Assembly: GCA_018139225.1 (NCBI GenBank)
Contig: JAGSNX010000002.1
Location: 186,001 to 250,000, forward strand
Direction of reading: 5' to 3'
Origin: Microvirga sp. SRT01
Lineage (GTDB): Bacteria > Pseudomonadota > Alphaproteobacteria > Sphingomonadales > Sphingomonadaceae
Length of the DNA stretch: 64,000 bases
The position numbers and the translations under genes were made by a program. Position 1 is the first letter of the stretch, and the number at the start of each line of letters is the position of its first letter. Of the stretch, positions 8,867 to 17,606 are shown one piece after another. Under the pieces are notes generated by a model. It did not search any database, was not told where the DNA came from, and was given only the letters and a program-made list of their open reading frames with translations.

Positions 8867-11863
8867 ATGACGACCGCCGTAACGTCCGAAGCGCGCAAAT
8901 CCATGTCCCGGCTGTACCGCGCCGCCGAACCCGATGTTCTAAAACCGCTGCTGGACCGCGCGGCGACCACCCCCGAGTCGCGCGAGCGGATCATGGGACA
9001 TGCCGCAGGGCTGCTCGCGGACCTGCGCGCGGCGCAAAGCCGGGGCTGGGTGAACCAGTTCCTGCAGGAGTACCGGCTGAACTCGTCGGAGGGCGTCGCG
9101 CTGCTGTCGTTGGCGGAGGCGTTCCTGCGCGTGCCCGATCCCGAGACGGCGGACCTGCTGATCGCGGACAAGCTGGGCGATGCCGACTGGCGTGCGCATG
9201 CCGGGCGATCGTCGTCGAAGCTGGTCAATTCCGCGACCTGGGGACTGGTCGTCGGACGCGCGCTGGTCGGCGAGGGGCCGGCGGGACCGCTCAAGCGCCT
9301 GATGGCCCGCGCGGGCGAGCCGTTCGTGCGGCAGGCGGTCGGCGCAGCGATGAAGATGATGGGCGAGATCTTCGTGATGGGGCGCACGATCGACGAGGCG
9401 ATGCGCCGGATGCGCAAGCCCGAGAACAAGGGCTTCACCGCCAGCTTCGATATGCTGGGAGAGGCGGCGCGGACCTTCGACGACGCCGAACGCTATTTCC
9501 AGGCCTATGTCGGCGCGATCGACGCGGTCGGGAACGATCCGAAGGCCGGTCATTCGGTGTCGGTGAAGCTGTCCGCGCTCCACCCGCGCTACGAGGTCGC
9601 GCGCTGGGACGAGTGCGTACCGGCGCTGACCGAAATGGTCGAGGCGCTGGCGGTGCAGGCATCGCGCAAAGGCATCGCGCTGACCGTCGACGCCGAGGAG
9701 TCCGAGCGGCTGGAGATGAGCCTGGACATCATCGGCGCGGTCGCGGCGTTGCCCTCGCTGAAGGGCTGGGAAGGCTTCGGCATGGCGGTGCAGGCATACG
9801 GGAAGCGTGCGCGGCCGGTTGTCGCGTGGGCCAACGGACTCGATCGCATCATGAACGTGCGGCTGGTGAAGGGCGCGTACTGGGACAGCGAGATCAAGCG
9901 CACGCAGGTCGAGGGGCTGAACGACTATCCGCTGTTCACGCGCAAGGCGGCGACCGACGTGTCGTATCTGGCGGTGGCGAAGGACATGCTGGCGGCGGAG
10001 AACATCCGCCCGGCATTCGCCAGCCACAATGCGCTGACGGTCGCGACGATTCTGGAATGGGCTGGCAACAGCCGCGACTTCGAGTTCCAGCGGCTGCACG
10101 GCATGGGCGACGGCCTGTACGAGCGGTTGGTGCGCGAGAACGGCTATCATTGTCGCATCTATGCGCCGGTCGGTGGGCACCGTGATCTGCTGGCGTATCT
10201 GGTTCGGCGGCTGCTGGAGAACGGTGCGAACTCGTCGTTCGTGCACCAGTTGGCGGACGCGCGGCTGACCGAGGCGGAGATTTTGGCGGACCCGGTCGCG
10301 AAGATCGCGGCGGTGGGCGGCGCGCGGCATCCGTCGATTCCGCTGCCGAAGGACCTGTTCGCGCCGGGGCACCGGAATTCGAATGGAATCGATCTCAGCG
10401 ATCGACCGACGCTGGAGGCGACGGTGGCGGCGGTGAACAGGCCCTTGGCATCCGGTGCCCACCCCGGCGACGGCCGGCGTGGTCAAAGCGAGGGGGCAGA
10501 GTTGGTGTCCGCCGCGATCACCCGCGCCCACGCCGCCTTTCCGGCGTGGCAGGCCACGCCGGTCGACGACCGCGCCGCCTGTCTGGAGCGGCTCGCCGAC
10601 CTGCTGGAGGAGCATCGCGACGAACTGATGGCGATTTGCGTGCAGGAGGCGTTCAAGACCATCCCGGACGCGATCGGCGAAGTCCGCGAGGCTGCCGACT
10701 TCTGCCGCTATTATGCCGGCGAGGCGCGCGCCCGGCTGCGGCCTGTGGAACTGCCGGGGCCGACCGGCGAGCGCAACACGCTGCACATCGAGGGGCGTGG
10801 CGTGTGGGCGACGATCGCGCCGTGGAATTTTCCGCTGGCGATCTTTCTCGGCCAGACCGCGGCGGCGCTCGTCGCCGGCAACACCGTGGTCGCCAAGCCT
10901 GCGCCGCAGACGCCGCTGATCGCGATGAAGGCGGTGGAACTGGCGCACCGCGCCGGCATTCCGGCGGACGCCTTGATCCTGACGCCGGGCGGGCCGGAGG
11001 TCGGCGCCGCGCTGACCGAGGACGCGCGTGTGATGGGCGTCGCTTTCACCGGATCGACCGCCACCGCCAAGCGCATCGCGCGGGCGCTGGTGCAGGACGA
11101 CGACCGCCCGATCGTGCCGCTGATCGCGGAAACGGGCGGCATCAACGCGATGATCGTCGATTCGACCGCGCTGCCGGAGCAGGTGGTCGCCGACGTGGTC
11201 GCGTCGTCGTTCCGCTCGGCCGGGCAGCGATGTTCGGCGCTCCGGCTGCTGCTGGTGCAGGCGGATGTCGCCGATACCGTCATCGCCATGCTGAAGGGCG
11301 CGATGGACACGCTGCGGCTCGGCGCGCCCGGCGATCCGGCGACCGATGTCGGTCCGGTCATCGACCAGTCGGCGTACGACCGGCTGATGGGCTACCGCGA
11401 CAGCGTGCGCGATCGTTGGGTGAAGACGGTCGACGCGCCTGACGACGGGTTGTTTGTGCCGCCGACGCTGATCCGCCTCGACCGGATCGAGGACCTGACG
11501 CAGGAATGGTTCGGCCCGATCCTGCACGTCGCGACGTGGGAGGCGGGCACGCTGTCGGAGACGATCACGCGGGTCAACGCCAAGGGATACGGCCTGACGA
11601 TGGGCCTCCACAGCCGCATCGCCCGCGCCGCCGAAGTCGCGGAGGCGGAAGCCGCGGTCGGCAACCTGTACGTCAACCGCTCGATGATCGGTGCGGTCGT
11701 CGGCTCGCAACCGTTCGGCGGTGAGGGGCTGTCGGGCACCGGGCCGAAGGCGGGTGGGCCGCATTACCTCTACCGCTTCTGCGCGGAACGGGCGGTGTCG
11801 GTCGACACGACCAGTGCGGGAGGGAATGCGACCTTGCTGTCGCTGGACGAAGGAGGGATTTGA
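8867..11863 (+). CDS. putA: Bifunctional proline dehydrogenase / delta-1-pyrroline-5-carboxylate dehydrogenase
   Basis: Oxidises proline to glutamate in two steps with FAD then NAD+, channelling the intermediate inside one chain. At 998 residues it is the short PutA form. The first ~40 residues (MTTAVTSEARKSMSRLYRAA) lack a ribbon-helix-helix DNA-binding domain, so it should not repress itself as E. coli PutA does. The proline dehydrogenase barrel (about 150-440) has RLVKGAYWDSEIK; the aldehyde dehydrogenase half (about 510-960) has FTGST, Glu755 in AETGG and catalytic Cys789 in GQRCSALR. The ATG at 8867 is the first one after the divergent MaoC start. Glutamate made here could feed the NAD-glutamate dehydrogenase at 45.8 kb. 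Confidence 0.95.
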   Translation: MTTAVTSEARKSMSRLYRAAEPDVLKPLLDRAATTPESRERIMGHAAGLLADLRAAQSRGWVNQFLQEYRLNSSEGVALLSLAEAFLRVPDPETADLLIADKLGDADWRAHAGRSSSKLVNSATWGLVVGRALVGEGPAGPLKRLMARAGEPFVRQAVGAAMKMMGEIFVMGRTIDEAMRRMRKPENKGFTASFDMLGEAARTFDDAERYFQAYVGAIDAVGNDPKAGHSVSVKLSALHPRYEVARWDECVPALTEMVEALAVQASRKGIALTVDAEESERLEMSLDIIGAVAALPSLKGWEGFGMAVQAYGKRARPVVAWANGLDRIMNVRLVKGAYWDSEIKRTQVEGLNDYPLFTRKAATDVSYLAVAKDMLAAENIRPAFASHNALTVATILEWAGNSRDFEFQRLHGMGDGLYERLVRENGYHCRIYAPVGGHRDLLAYLVRRLLENGANSSFVHQLADARLTEAEILADPVAKIAAVGGARHPSIPLPKDLFAPGHRNSNGIDLSDRPTLEATVAAVNRPLASGAHPGDGRRGQSEGAELVSAAITRAHAAFPAWQATPVDDRAACLERLADLLEEHRDELMAICVQEAFKTIPDAIGEVREAADFCRYYAGEARARLRPVELPGPTGERNTLHIEGRGVWATIAPWNFPLAIFLGQTAAALVAGNTVVAKPAPQTPLIAMKAVELAHRAGIPADALILTPGGPEVGAALTEDARVMGVAFTGSTATAKRIARALVQDDDRPIVPLIAETGGINAMIVDSTALPEQVVADVVASSFRSAGQRCSALRLLLVQADVADTVIAMLKGAMDTLRLGAPGDPATDVGPVIDQSAYDRLMGYRDSVRDRWVKTVDAPDDGLFVPPTLIRLDRIEDLTQEWFGPILHVATWEAGTLSETITRVNAKGYGLTMGLHSRIARAAEVAEAEAAVGNLYVNRSMIGAVVGSQPFGGEGLSGTGPKAGGPHYLYRFCAERAVSVDTTSAGGNATLLSLDEGGI

Positions 11864-11998
11864 AAAGAGCGGAAAGCGCCGTCCTCTGGCGCTTCCCGCC
11901 AGCGTGCGCGTGAACGTGCCGCATTCACCAAGTTCCACGCCAACAATCGGGTCGACCGGACGGCGACAGCGCCTTTACTGTCGACCCACGGTCGGCGA

Positions 11999-12616
11999 TC
12001 AGTATCCGAGCATCATAGTCAGAGCACCCATGTCGTGGCCGGAGATGACACTCCCACGCTCGATATGCTCGTCGCGGAGGTTGGGGATGTACATCTGCCA
12101 AGCCTCTTCACCGCCCAGAGTATCGGGAACCTTGAACCCGGCCTGCTTTTCCTTCAGGTTCATCACCTTCACCCTGGCTAAAGCCTTTTTACCCGAACTG
12201 TCTTCGTTGGGGTTGCTCCAATCGGGCTTCCAAAGCTCCTGACTGAACTTTGGCATGGGGTTGAAGGTGCCCCAGAAGATGCGGGTATCGACCTTGAGCC
12301 TTACCTGCACGTAATTATCCAGGTCGTTCCAATCGATGCAGACGCAGGACATGAGGCGCACGATCGCCGACATATCCATGCCCTTGGTCTTGGCCTGGTT
12401 CAGACGACCGAGCGCACCCTCCTTGTCGTCCAGAAACGGCTTCACCGCAGACCACCACGGGCTCACGCCATATTGGCCCTCCGCAGCTACGCCCGCCGTC
12501 ATCTTGAAAAGCAACGTACCCTTGGGCACCATCACGACGCGGAATTTCTTGAAGCCGTTCTGGTCCGACTTACGCAGCTTGTAGAAATCCGCCTGATTCA
12601 GCGAACCATTGAGCAT
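11999..12616 (-). CDS. Orphan protein of unknown function with atypical composition
   Basis: A 205-residue soluble protein I cannot assign. The ATG at 12616 follows a GGGGGG run by 6 bases; earlier in-frame ATGs have no such site. Lys, Asn, Phe, Trp and Met are clearly more common than in neighbours, and its DNA is visibly less GC-rich, both hinting at horizontal acquisition. Readable landmarks are FRVVMVPKGTLLFKMTAG (about residues 26-43), YGVSPWWSAVKPFL, a Cys-x-Cys (SCVCIDWND) and a C-terminal ERGSVISGHDMGALTMMLGY. The strand-loop pattern around PKGTLLFKM faintly recalls ADP-ribosyltransferase-like folds, but no catalytic triad can be defended. No signal peptide or membrane helix is seen. 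Confidence 0.6.
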   Translation of the reverse strand: MLNGSLNQADFYKLRKSDQNGFKKFRVVMVPKGTLLFKMTAGVAAEGQYGVSPWWSAVKPFLDDKEGALGRLNQAKTKGMDMSAIVRLMSCVCIDWNDLDNYVQVRLKVDTRIFWGTFNPMPKFSQELWKPDWSNPNEDSSGKKALARVKVMNLKEKQAGFKVPDTLGGEEAWQMYIPNLRDEHIERGSVISGHDMGALTMMLGY

Positions 12617-13108
12617 GGCATTCCCCCCCTTTGGATTCATTATCCAATTCCATTCCTGGCGCGCCAGAATGCGGACGATAAGGGTGCGGCCGATTACTAT
12701 CCGGTGCAACCGGAATGTGGCGAGTCCGCGAAAGGGGGGTCTTGTGGTCGTCCTTTGCCGCCGCTCGGCCTAAGGCTCCGGTACTTGCTGAAATCTTCAA
12801 GAATTCAAGACGTTGCAGCAGCGCGCCGATCATTGCCCATGCGGAGTTAGGGTCACGACCGGTGTGTGGATATGTCGATCGTCACCGTGATCGGCTGATA
12901 TGGGCCAGTACAGCGCAACGACCCCTCAGCCGGTCGAGATCGCTATGCGCGAGCCACCGTGCAGGCTTCTATGGTCGAAGGAGGCCGCGATGAGGTCGAA
13001 GGTGACGGCTGGATTGCCTAAGACCCGTAAGGATGCAGCGACGCGCACCGGTAGGCCCGGGGTGCCAGTCGTGCAGCATCGCGCGGGGAGCATCCCTGCT
13101 CCCGTTCC
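12617..13108. other. 492-bp gene-poor stretch
   Basis: Between the orphan gene and bamD. Only weak open frames with shadow-like composition occur (for example 12900-13112 on the plus strand). No RNA gene, repeat or convincing coding region was seen. The promoter of the minus-strand orphan gene should lie in 12617-12750. Confidence 0.5.
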
Positions 13109-14068
13109 CTAATTCGTCGGCTGCGTGCCCCGCGTGGGGTTCGCGCCGGTCGTCGTCTGCGGCGGGGCGGCGTTCGGGGCGGTGCCGGTGCCCGCGTCTC
13201 CCGGCAGCGAGCCGGGCTGTGCACCGGGCGTGCCGGCGGGGACGATCGGCTGGCCGAGCGGGATCGCCGCGACCTGCTTTACCGGGTTGTCCTTCATCAG
13301 CTTGAACGCCTGCTGATACCAGTCGCTGCCCGGATAGTTGCGGCCGAGGACGGCGGCGGCCTTTTGCGCCTCTTCCGGCACGCCGAGCGCGAGATAGGCT
13401 TCGGTCAGGCGCATCAGCGCCTCGGGCGTGTGCGTCGTCTGCTGATATTGCTCGACGACGGTGCGGAAGCGCATCGACGCGCCGAGCCACTGGCCGCGCA
13501 CTTCGTAGAAGCGCCCGACCTCCATCTCCTTGCCGGCGAGGTGGTCGTTGACGAGGTCGATCTTCAGCCGCGCGTCCGACGCATAGCGGGTGTTCGGATA
13601 GCGGCGGACCAGCTCGCCCAGCGCATCGAGCGCCTGACGCGTGATCTTCTGGTCGCGCGTCACGTCCTGGATCTGCTCGTAATAGCCGAGCGCGATCAGG
13701 TAATAGGCATAGGGCGCGTCGCGATTGCCGGGGTGGACCGACAGGAAACGCTGCGCCGACTGGATCGACTGCGTGTAGTTCTTGTCGAGATAATAGCTGA
13801 ACGCGCTCATCAACTGCGCGCGGCGGGCCCAGATCGAATAAGGGTGCTGCCGCTCGACCTCGTCGAACAGGATCGCCGCCTCCTTGTAGCGGCTCTGGTC
13901 GAGCCGATTCCGCGCCGTCGAATACAGCGTGCCGACGTCGCGCGCGACATAGGGCACGTCCGCCTTGGCGGTGGTGCGGGCGCAACCGCCGATCGGCAGC
14001 GCGGCGGCGCAGATCAGCGCGAGGGTAAGCGGGGCGCGAGGCCCGGATACAAAGGAGGGGGTACGCAT
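13109..14068 (-). CDS. bamD: Outer-membrane assembly lipoprotein BamD
   Basis: Lipoprotein of the BAM complex that folds beta-barrels into the outer membrane, partnering BamA. The 319-residue precursor has a signal peptide ending in the lipobox LPIGGC, so Cys29 is the likely lipidated residue. Five TPR-like helical repeats follow (about residues 45-255), including DQSRYKEAAILFDEVERQHP, YSIWARRAQLMSAFSYYL and RYPNTRYASDARLKIDLVND, all characteristic of BamD. The last ~60 residues are a Pro/Gly/Thr-rich tail longer than in E. coli and without homology I can name. It is divergent from manA with 102 bp between starts. Essential in most Gram-negatives. Confidence 0.93.
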   Translation of the reverse strand: MRTPSFVSGPRAPLTLALICAAALPIGGCARTTAKADVPYVARDVGTLYSTARNRLDQSRYKEAAILFDEVERQHPYSIWARRAQLMSAFSYYLDKNYTQSIQSAQRFLSVHPGNRDAPYAYYLIALGYYEQIQDVTRDQKITRQALDALGELVRRYPNTRYASDARLKIDLVNDHLAGKEMEVGRFYEVRGQWLGASMRFRTVVEQYQQTTHTPEALMRLTEAYLALGVPEEAQKAAAVLGRNYPGSDWYQQAFKLMKDNPVKQVAAIPLGQPIVPAGTPGAQPGSLPGDAGTGTAPNAAPPQTTTGANPTRGTQPTN

Positions 14069-14170
14069 CGAAGCGCGCTGTAGCGCAGCCGCTGGCGCTG
14101 CAACAGTGTTTTTGCTTTACGGCGCATCCGGTCCGCGCGCGACACGTTCGGACCCCCGAAAGGATAGTTC

Positions 14171-14992
14171 ATGCCCGCCACCCTGCTGCACACCCACCGC
14201 GTCGAGAAGCCCTGGGGCCGTCACACGCTGTTCCCCGGTTTCGAGGATGCCGCGCCCGGAAGAGAGCCGATCGGCGAGGTCTGGTTCCAGCAGCCGGGCG
14301 ACACCAGCCCGGACCTGCTGATCAAATACCTGTTCACCAGCCAGAAGCTGTCGGTGCAGGTCCATCCCAACGACGAGGAGGCGCACAAGCGCGGCCTGCC
14401 GCGGGGCAAGGACGAATGCTGGACGATCCTGAAGGCCGAACCCGATTCGACGATCGCATTGGGGCCGAAGCAGGCGATGACCGCCGACGAGCTGCGCGCC
14501 GATGCGCAGGACGGCTCGATCGAGGGCGATCTCGACTGGGTGCCGGTGAAGGCGGGCGATTTCTACTACGCACCGTCGGGCACGATCCACGCGATCGGCG
14601 GCGGGCTGACGCTGATCGAGGTGCAGCAGAATTCAGAGACGACGTACCGGCTCTACGATTACGGCAGCGATCGGGAGCTGCATCTGGACGACGGCGTCGC
14701 CGTCGCGCACCTGACGCCGTACCGGGCGATCACCTCGCCGGGGAAGGTCGCGGGCGACCGCACGATCTTGGTCGAAGGGCCGAAGTTCGTGCTGGAACGC
14801 TGGAGCGGCGGCGAGCATGCGGTCGATCTGGGCGGCAACACCGCTTGGATCGTGCCGATCGCCGGCACCGGATCGGTCGCGGGCGTCGCTTTCAAGGCGG
14901 GCGAATGCGCGACGGTGACGGGCGCGGAGACGATCGTGCTGGCGGATGGTGCGGACGTGCTGTTCGCCTATCCGGGCACCACCCGCCTCTAA
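14171..14992 (+). CDS. manA: Class I mannose-6-phosphate isomerase
   Basis: Interconverts mannose-6-phosphate and fructose-6-phosphate, feeding GDP-mannose for exopolysaccharide. At 273 residues it is the short class I form. Zinc ligands are visible in LSVQVHPNDEEAHKRG (Gln and His, about residues 60-65) and SGTIHAIGGGLTLIEVQQNS (His about 141 and the following Glu); TYRLYDYGS supplies the usual active-site region. The ATG at 14171 follows GAAAGGATAG. Its stop codon overlaps the stop of the convergent cobB gene, leaving no room for a terminator between them. The other common sphingomonad form, fused to a GDP-mannose pyrophosphorylase, is not present here. Confidence 0.93.
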   Translation: MPATLLHTHRVEKPWGRHTLFPGFEDAAPGREPIGEVWFQQPGDTSPDLLIKYLFTSQKLSVQVHPNDEEAHKRGLPRGKDECWTILKAEPDSTIALGPKQAMTADELRADAQDGSIEGDLDWVPVKAGDFYYAPSGTIHAIGGGLTLIEVQQNSETTYRLYDYGSDRELHLDDGVAVAHLTPYRAITSPGKVAGDRTILVEGPKFVLERWSGGEHAVDLGGNTAWIVPIAGTGSVAGVAFKAGECATVTGAETIVLADGADVLFAYPGTTRL

Positions 14993-15687
14993 TCCAACAG
15001 GCTGTCGACCCAGGCGGGCACTAGGAGGCTCGCCGGCCCGTGCCGGCTCTGCGCGAAGGATGCGGAGCCGGCGGACGGTTCGAGATTAAGCTCCAGCGTG
15101 TCGGCTCCGTAATGGTCGGCAAGCTGGACGAAGCCCGCCGCCGGGTAGACCGCCCCGGAGGTGCCGATCGACACGAACAGGTCGCATGCGGCGAGCGCGG
15201 CTTCGATCGTGGGCATGTGGTACGGCATCTCGCCGAAGAACACGATGTCCGGGCGCAGGGCAGGGGCTCCGCAGGCGGTACAGACGCTGCCTGGGGGCAG
15301 GTCGCCATGATGCTCGGCGCGCGCTTCGCAGGCGGCGCACAGCGCGGAGAGCAACTCGCCGTGGATGTGGAGCAGCCGTCGCGCCCCGGCGCGTTCGTGC
15401 AGGTCGTCGACGTTCTGCGTGACGATCAGCAACTCGCCCGGCCACGCGGCGTCCAATCGTGCGAGCGCGTAGTGCGCGGGGTTCGGCTCCACCGTCGCCA
15501 GTGCCGCGCGGCGGGCATCGTAGAAACGGTGGACCAGCGCCGGATCGCGCGCGAGCGCTTGCGGGGTGCAGACGTCCTCGACGCGCTGCCCCTCCCACAG
15601 GCCGCCGGGGCCACGGAACGTGGCGAGGCCGGACTCGGCGGAGATGCCGGCGCCGGTGAGGATGACGATGTTCTGGGTATCGGGCAT
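14989..15687 (-). CDS. cobB: NAD-dependent protein deacylase, SIR2 family class III
   Basis: Sirtuin that removes acyl groups from lysines using NAD+. The 232 residues contain TGAGISAESGLATFRG (11-26), TQNVDDLHE (90-98), catalytic His109 in HIHGEL and a zinc site of Cys117, Cys120, Cys136 and Cys139. Tyr56 and Arg59 in FYDARR are the class III signature that, in CobB and SIRT5, bind negatively charged acyl groups, so desuccinylase activity is likely as well as deacetylation. The ATG at 15687 begins just before the nucleotide-binding strand. Convergent with manA. A decayed fragment homologous to its first ~38 codons lies at 16566-16667, in the same orientation. Confidence 0.94.
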   Translation of the reverse strand: MPDTQNIVILTGAGISAESGLATFRGPGGLWEGQRVEDVCTPQALARDPALVHRFYDARRAALATVEPNPAHYALARLDAAWPGELLIVTQNVDDLHERAGARRLLHIHGELLSALCAACEARAEHHGDLPPGSVCTACGAPALRPDIVFFGEMPYHMPTIEAALAACDLFVSIGTSGAVYPAAGFVQLADHYGADTLELNLEPSAGSASFAQSRHGPASLLVPAWVDSLLD

Positions 15688-15764
15688 GGCCGTTGAATAC
15701 GCCGGTGGCGGAAGGTCCGGAAGTGGTGGGAAGCTGACAGGCCGCTTTTGGCGTACACCGCGGA

Positions 15765-15932
15765 TTAGCTGCCGTTGATGAACAGCGCCGACACCCCTGC
15801 AATTGCGGCGAATCCAATCAGCAAGCCTGCGGCGGCAAAATCGCGCTGCTTAGTTGTTTTCGCCTTTGTGAGCCTAATGACGAACGCGACTACCAAAGGC
15901 AGCGGAAGAAACATGGTCCAGTGCATCGCCAT
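15765..15932 (-). CDS. Predicted 55-residue two-span membrane protein
   Basis: A minus-strand frame giving MAMHWTMFLPLPLVVAFVIR, a charged turn (LTKAKTTKQRD) and a second hydrophobic helix (FAAAGLLIGFAAIAGVSALF) before NGS and stop. Two helices with a positive cytoplasmic loop form a believable hairpin membrane protein, and the hydrophobic pattern is unlikely by chance in this GC-rich region. Either ATG (15932 or 15926) is possible; neither has a good ribosome site. It lies between cobB and the sirtuin remnant. No family recognised. Confidence 0.45.
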   Translation of the reverse strand: MAMHWTMFLPLPLVVAFVIRLTKAKTTKQRDFAAAGLLIGFAAIAGVSALFINGS

Positions 15933-16565
15933 GTCGGGTTTGTGCGGCGGTCGGGTGGCACAGTCAACGTCCGCTATTGGAGAGTTCGATCAAGGCCCTG
16001 AATGTCCGCAAGTAGGCGACTGCCGCCAGGCCGCTCTTCCTTTCGGCAACGTCGCACCGTGGTGGATAGCTGACATTTGCTGAACGGTGTAAATCAGCTT
16101 GACAACGCAGCAGGCTCTATCCTTTCTCAAGGTGCCCGTTGGGCGAGCCGCGCCCGGTCGCCGGTATATAGATGGCGAGGTAGCGCTGGGCGAACTCAAG
16201 GAGCCGTTCTGGTCGGCAACCTAAGTCTGGACCCCCGACAGATATAGACGTCACTGGGCGGCTGCTGCGAGACGGTGCTTAGCTACGCGGCTTCCGGTGC
16301 TATTCTACACGGACGTAGGTGTCAGAGCGTCGATAGCGTATCACGTCTTGCCGACCGCGACCGGCTTGCTCGTTTTCGAGCAGATATTCCGAGATCCGCG
16401 TCAACCTCTGACCCGTGAAGGTGCAGCCCGAGCACTACTTCGGAAACGTGATCGCGTGTCCTGCTGGACCGCTCCTGTTGCCTCTCTGTATTCGCTTACG
16501 ACGAACAGGTGAATGTCGGCGATTGGGTGTCTGCAGAGGTTGCAAACCGACGTTTGGAACTACCA
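15933..16565. other. Gene-poor stretch between the small membrane gene and the sirtuin remnant
   Basis: About 630 bp with lower GC than its surroundings and only short interrupted frames in all six frames. No RNA gene or clear repeat was seen. Together with the adjoining sirtuin remnant it looks like decayed former coding sequence. Confidence 0.5.
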
Positions 16566-16667
16566 CTATTGATCGACGCGAGGGCCCTTCCACAGCCTGC
16601 CGGGACAGCGGATGATGGCGAGCCCGGACCCGGCGGAGACGCCGGCGCCGGTGAGGATGACGATTGA
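16566..16667 (-). pseudogene. Remnant of a second sirtuin gene (N-terminal fragment)
   Basis: The minus-strand frame reads PSIVILTGAGVSAGSGLAII followed by RCPGRLWKGPRVDQ and a stop. This aligns residue by residue with the start of the intact cobB (NIVILTGAGISAESGLATFR onward) about 1 kb away, in the same orientation, and the DNA is also similar (GCGCCGGTGAGGATGACGAT is identical in both). Homology stops at the in-frame TAG, after ~34 codons. The FRGP of the active site has become IRCP. It is a truncated duplicate, most likely dead. Confidence 0.75.
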
Positions 16668-16690
16668 GGGCGTGGCGGTCGCCGCCCGCC

Positions 16691-16727
16691 TTACGAAAAT
16701 GGCGCGGCGGGAGAAAGCCGCCGCGCC
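16691..16727 (-). terminator. Terminator after the LuxR-type gene
   Basis: On the plus strand GGCGCGGCGG (16701-16710) and CCGCCGCGCC (16718-16727) form a perfect 10-bp stem with a 7-base loop; in the direction of the minus-strand gene it is followed by ATTTTCG. Confidence 0.7.
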
Positions 16728-16735
16728 GTCGAGGC

Positions 16736-17518
16736 TTAGCCGATCGTGATGCCGACTACGCGCCAGGTGCCGCCTTCGCGATCGCGCGAGACGGTTTCGA
16801 CGACATCGGCCTTGTTCGCGAAGCTGGTGCGGAACTTCACGACTTCGTAGCCTGAGGGCGGTGCGGGCAGGTTTTCCTGGCTGAGGAAGGTGCGGGACAC
16901 CAGTGTCCCCAGCGGCACGCGCACCTTCTGCGATACCGTTGCCCAGACCGGTGCGGTGTTCAGCTTGCGGAAGGCCGACCCGGTCGCGCGGTAGCTTTCG
17001 TCCCATTCGCTTGCATCGACCAGCACCAGCCAGTTGCGCGCGGCCGCCACGACCTCTGCGTCGACGCCTTCGCTGGCCGCGGTTTGGGATCGGGGCGGGG
17101 TGAGGGCGGGGTCGGGGAGCAGTACGATGGCCAACAGGCCCAGAACGAACGTCATGACGAGGACTCCGATGATGATCCGCGGCCGGCGCACTGCCGGCCC
17201 GACGCCGTCGATCGGCGCGGTGTCCGGATCGTCCACCGGCGGCGCGACGTCGTCCCCCATTTCCGTGTCCGCAGTGGAATAGGGGTGCAGCGTGGCGGAG
17301 ACTCCGGCCTCCGCATCCATCAACAGGCGGGCCGCCTCGCGGCTGCTGGAAACCGACAGCTTGCGGCGGGCGTCGCGGAGGCGTTCGTTGATCGTGTGCA
17401 CGGACAGGCCCAGGCTGCGCGCGATCGACTTGGCGTCGTGGCCGCGAACGATCAGGCGGAGCGTCTGCTTCTCCCGTTCGGTCAGCGCCGAAACGCCGTT
17501 CTTCACTGTCGCCGCCAT
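16736..17518 (-). CDS. Membrane-tethered LuxR-type HTH regulator with DUF4019-like C-terminal domain
   Basis: A 260-residue protein. Residues ~5-70 are a LuxR/GerE helix-turn-helix (LTEREKQTLRLIVRGHDAKS, then SLGLSVHTINERLRDARRKL). After an acidic linker comes one membrane helix (IIIGVLVMTFVLGLLAIVLL, about 117-136). The rest is presumably periplasmic and resembles DUF4019: AARNWLVLVDASEWDESYRA and a late FRTSFANKADVVETVSRDRE. A cytoplasmic DNA-binding head joined to an external sensor suggests one-step transmembrane signalling, like ToxR/CadC. The ATG at 17518 has AGGCGG before it; a GTG at 17557 would add 13 residues. Ends in the terminator at 16691-16727. Confidence 0.82.
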   Translation of the reverse strand: MAATVKNGVSALTEREKQTLRLIVRGHDAKSIARSLGLSVHTINERLRDARRKLSVSSSREAARLLMDAEAGVSATLHPYSTADTEMGDDVAPPVDDPDTAPIDGVGPAVRRPRIIIGVLVMTFVLGLLAIVLLPDPALTPPRSQTAASEGVDAEVVAAARNWLVLVDASEWDESYRATGSAFRKLNTAPVWATVSQKVRVPLGTLVSRTFLSQENLPAPPSGYEVVKFRTSFANKADVVETVSRDREGGTWRVVGITIG

Positions 17519-17606
17519 ATCCGCCTGCGGGTAGGTTCGGCGCCGCGCCGCGCCCACCCCTAATATTTTGTACCCGTCGTCGGACAGCGCCTGTTGCCGC
17601 GTCGCG

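Noticed and set aside
8939..11938. 999-codon open frame antisense to putA
   Set aside because: Low-complexity Arg-rich antisense translation of a strongly supported enzyme gene.
12900..13112. 70-codon plus-strand frame in the gap before bamD
   Set aside because: No ribosome site, shadow-like composition and no homology; the stretch is better called noncoding.
16096..16127. TTGACA-like promoter in the gene-poor stretch
   Set aside because: The only -10-like hexamer (TATCCT) is 13 bases away, too close for a sigma-70 promoter, and no gene follows.
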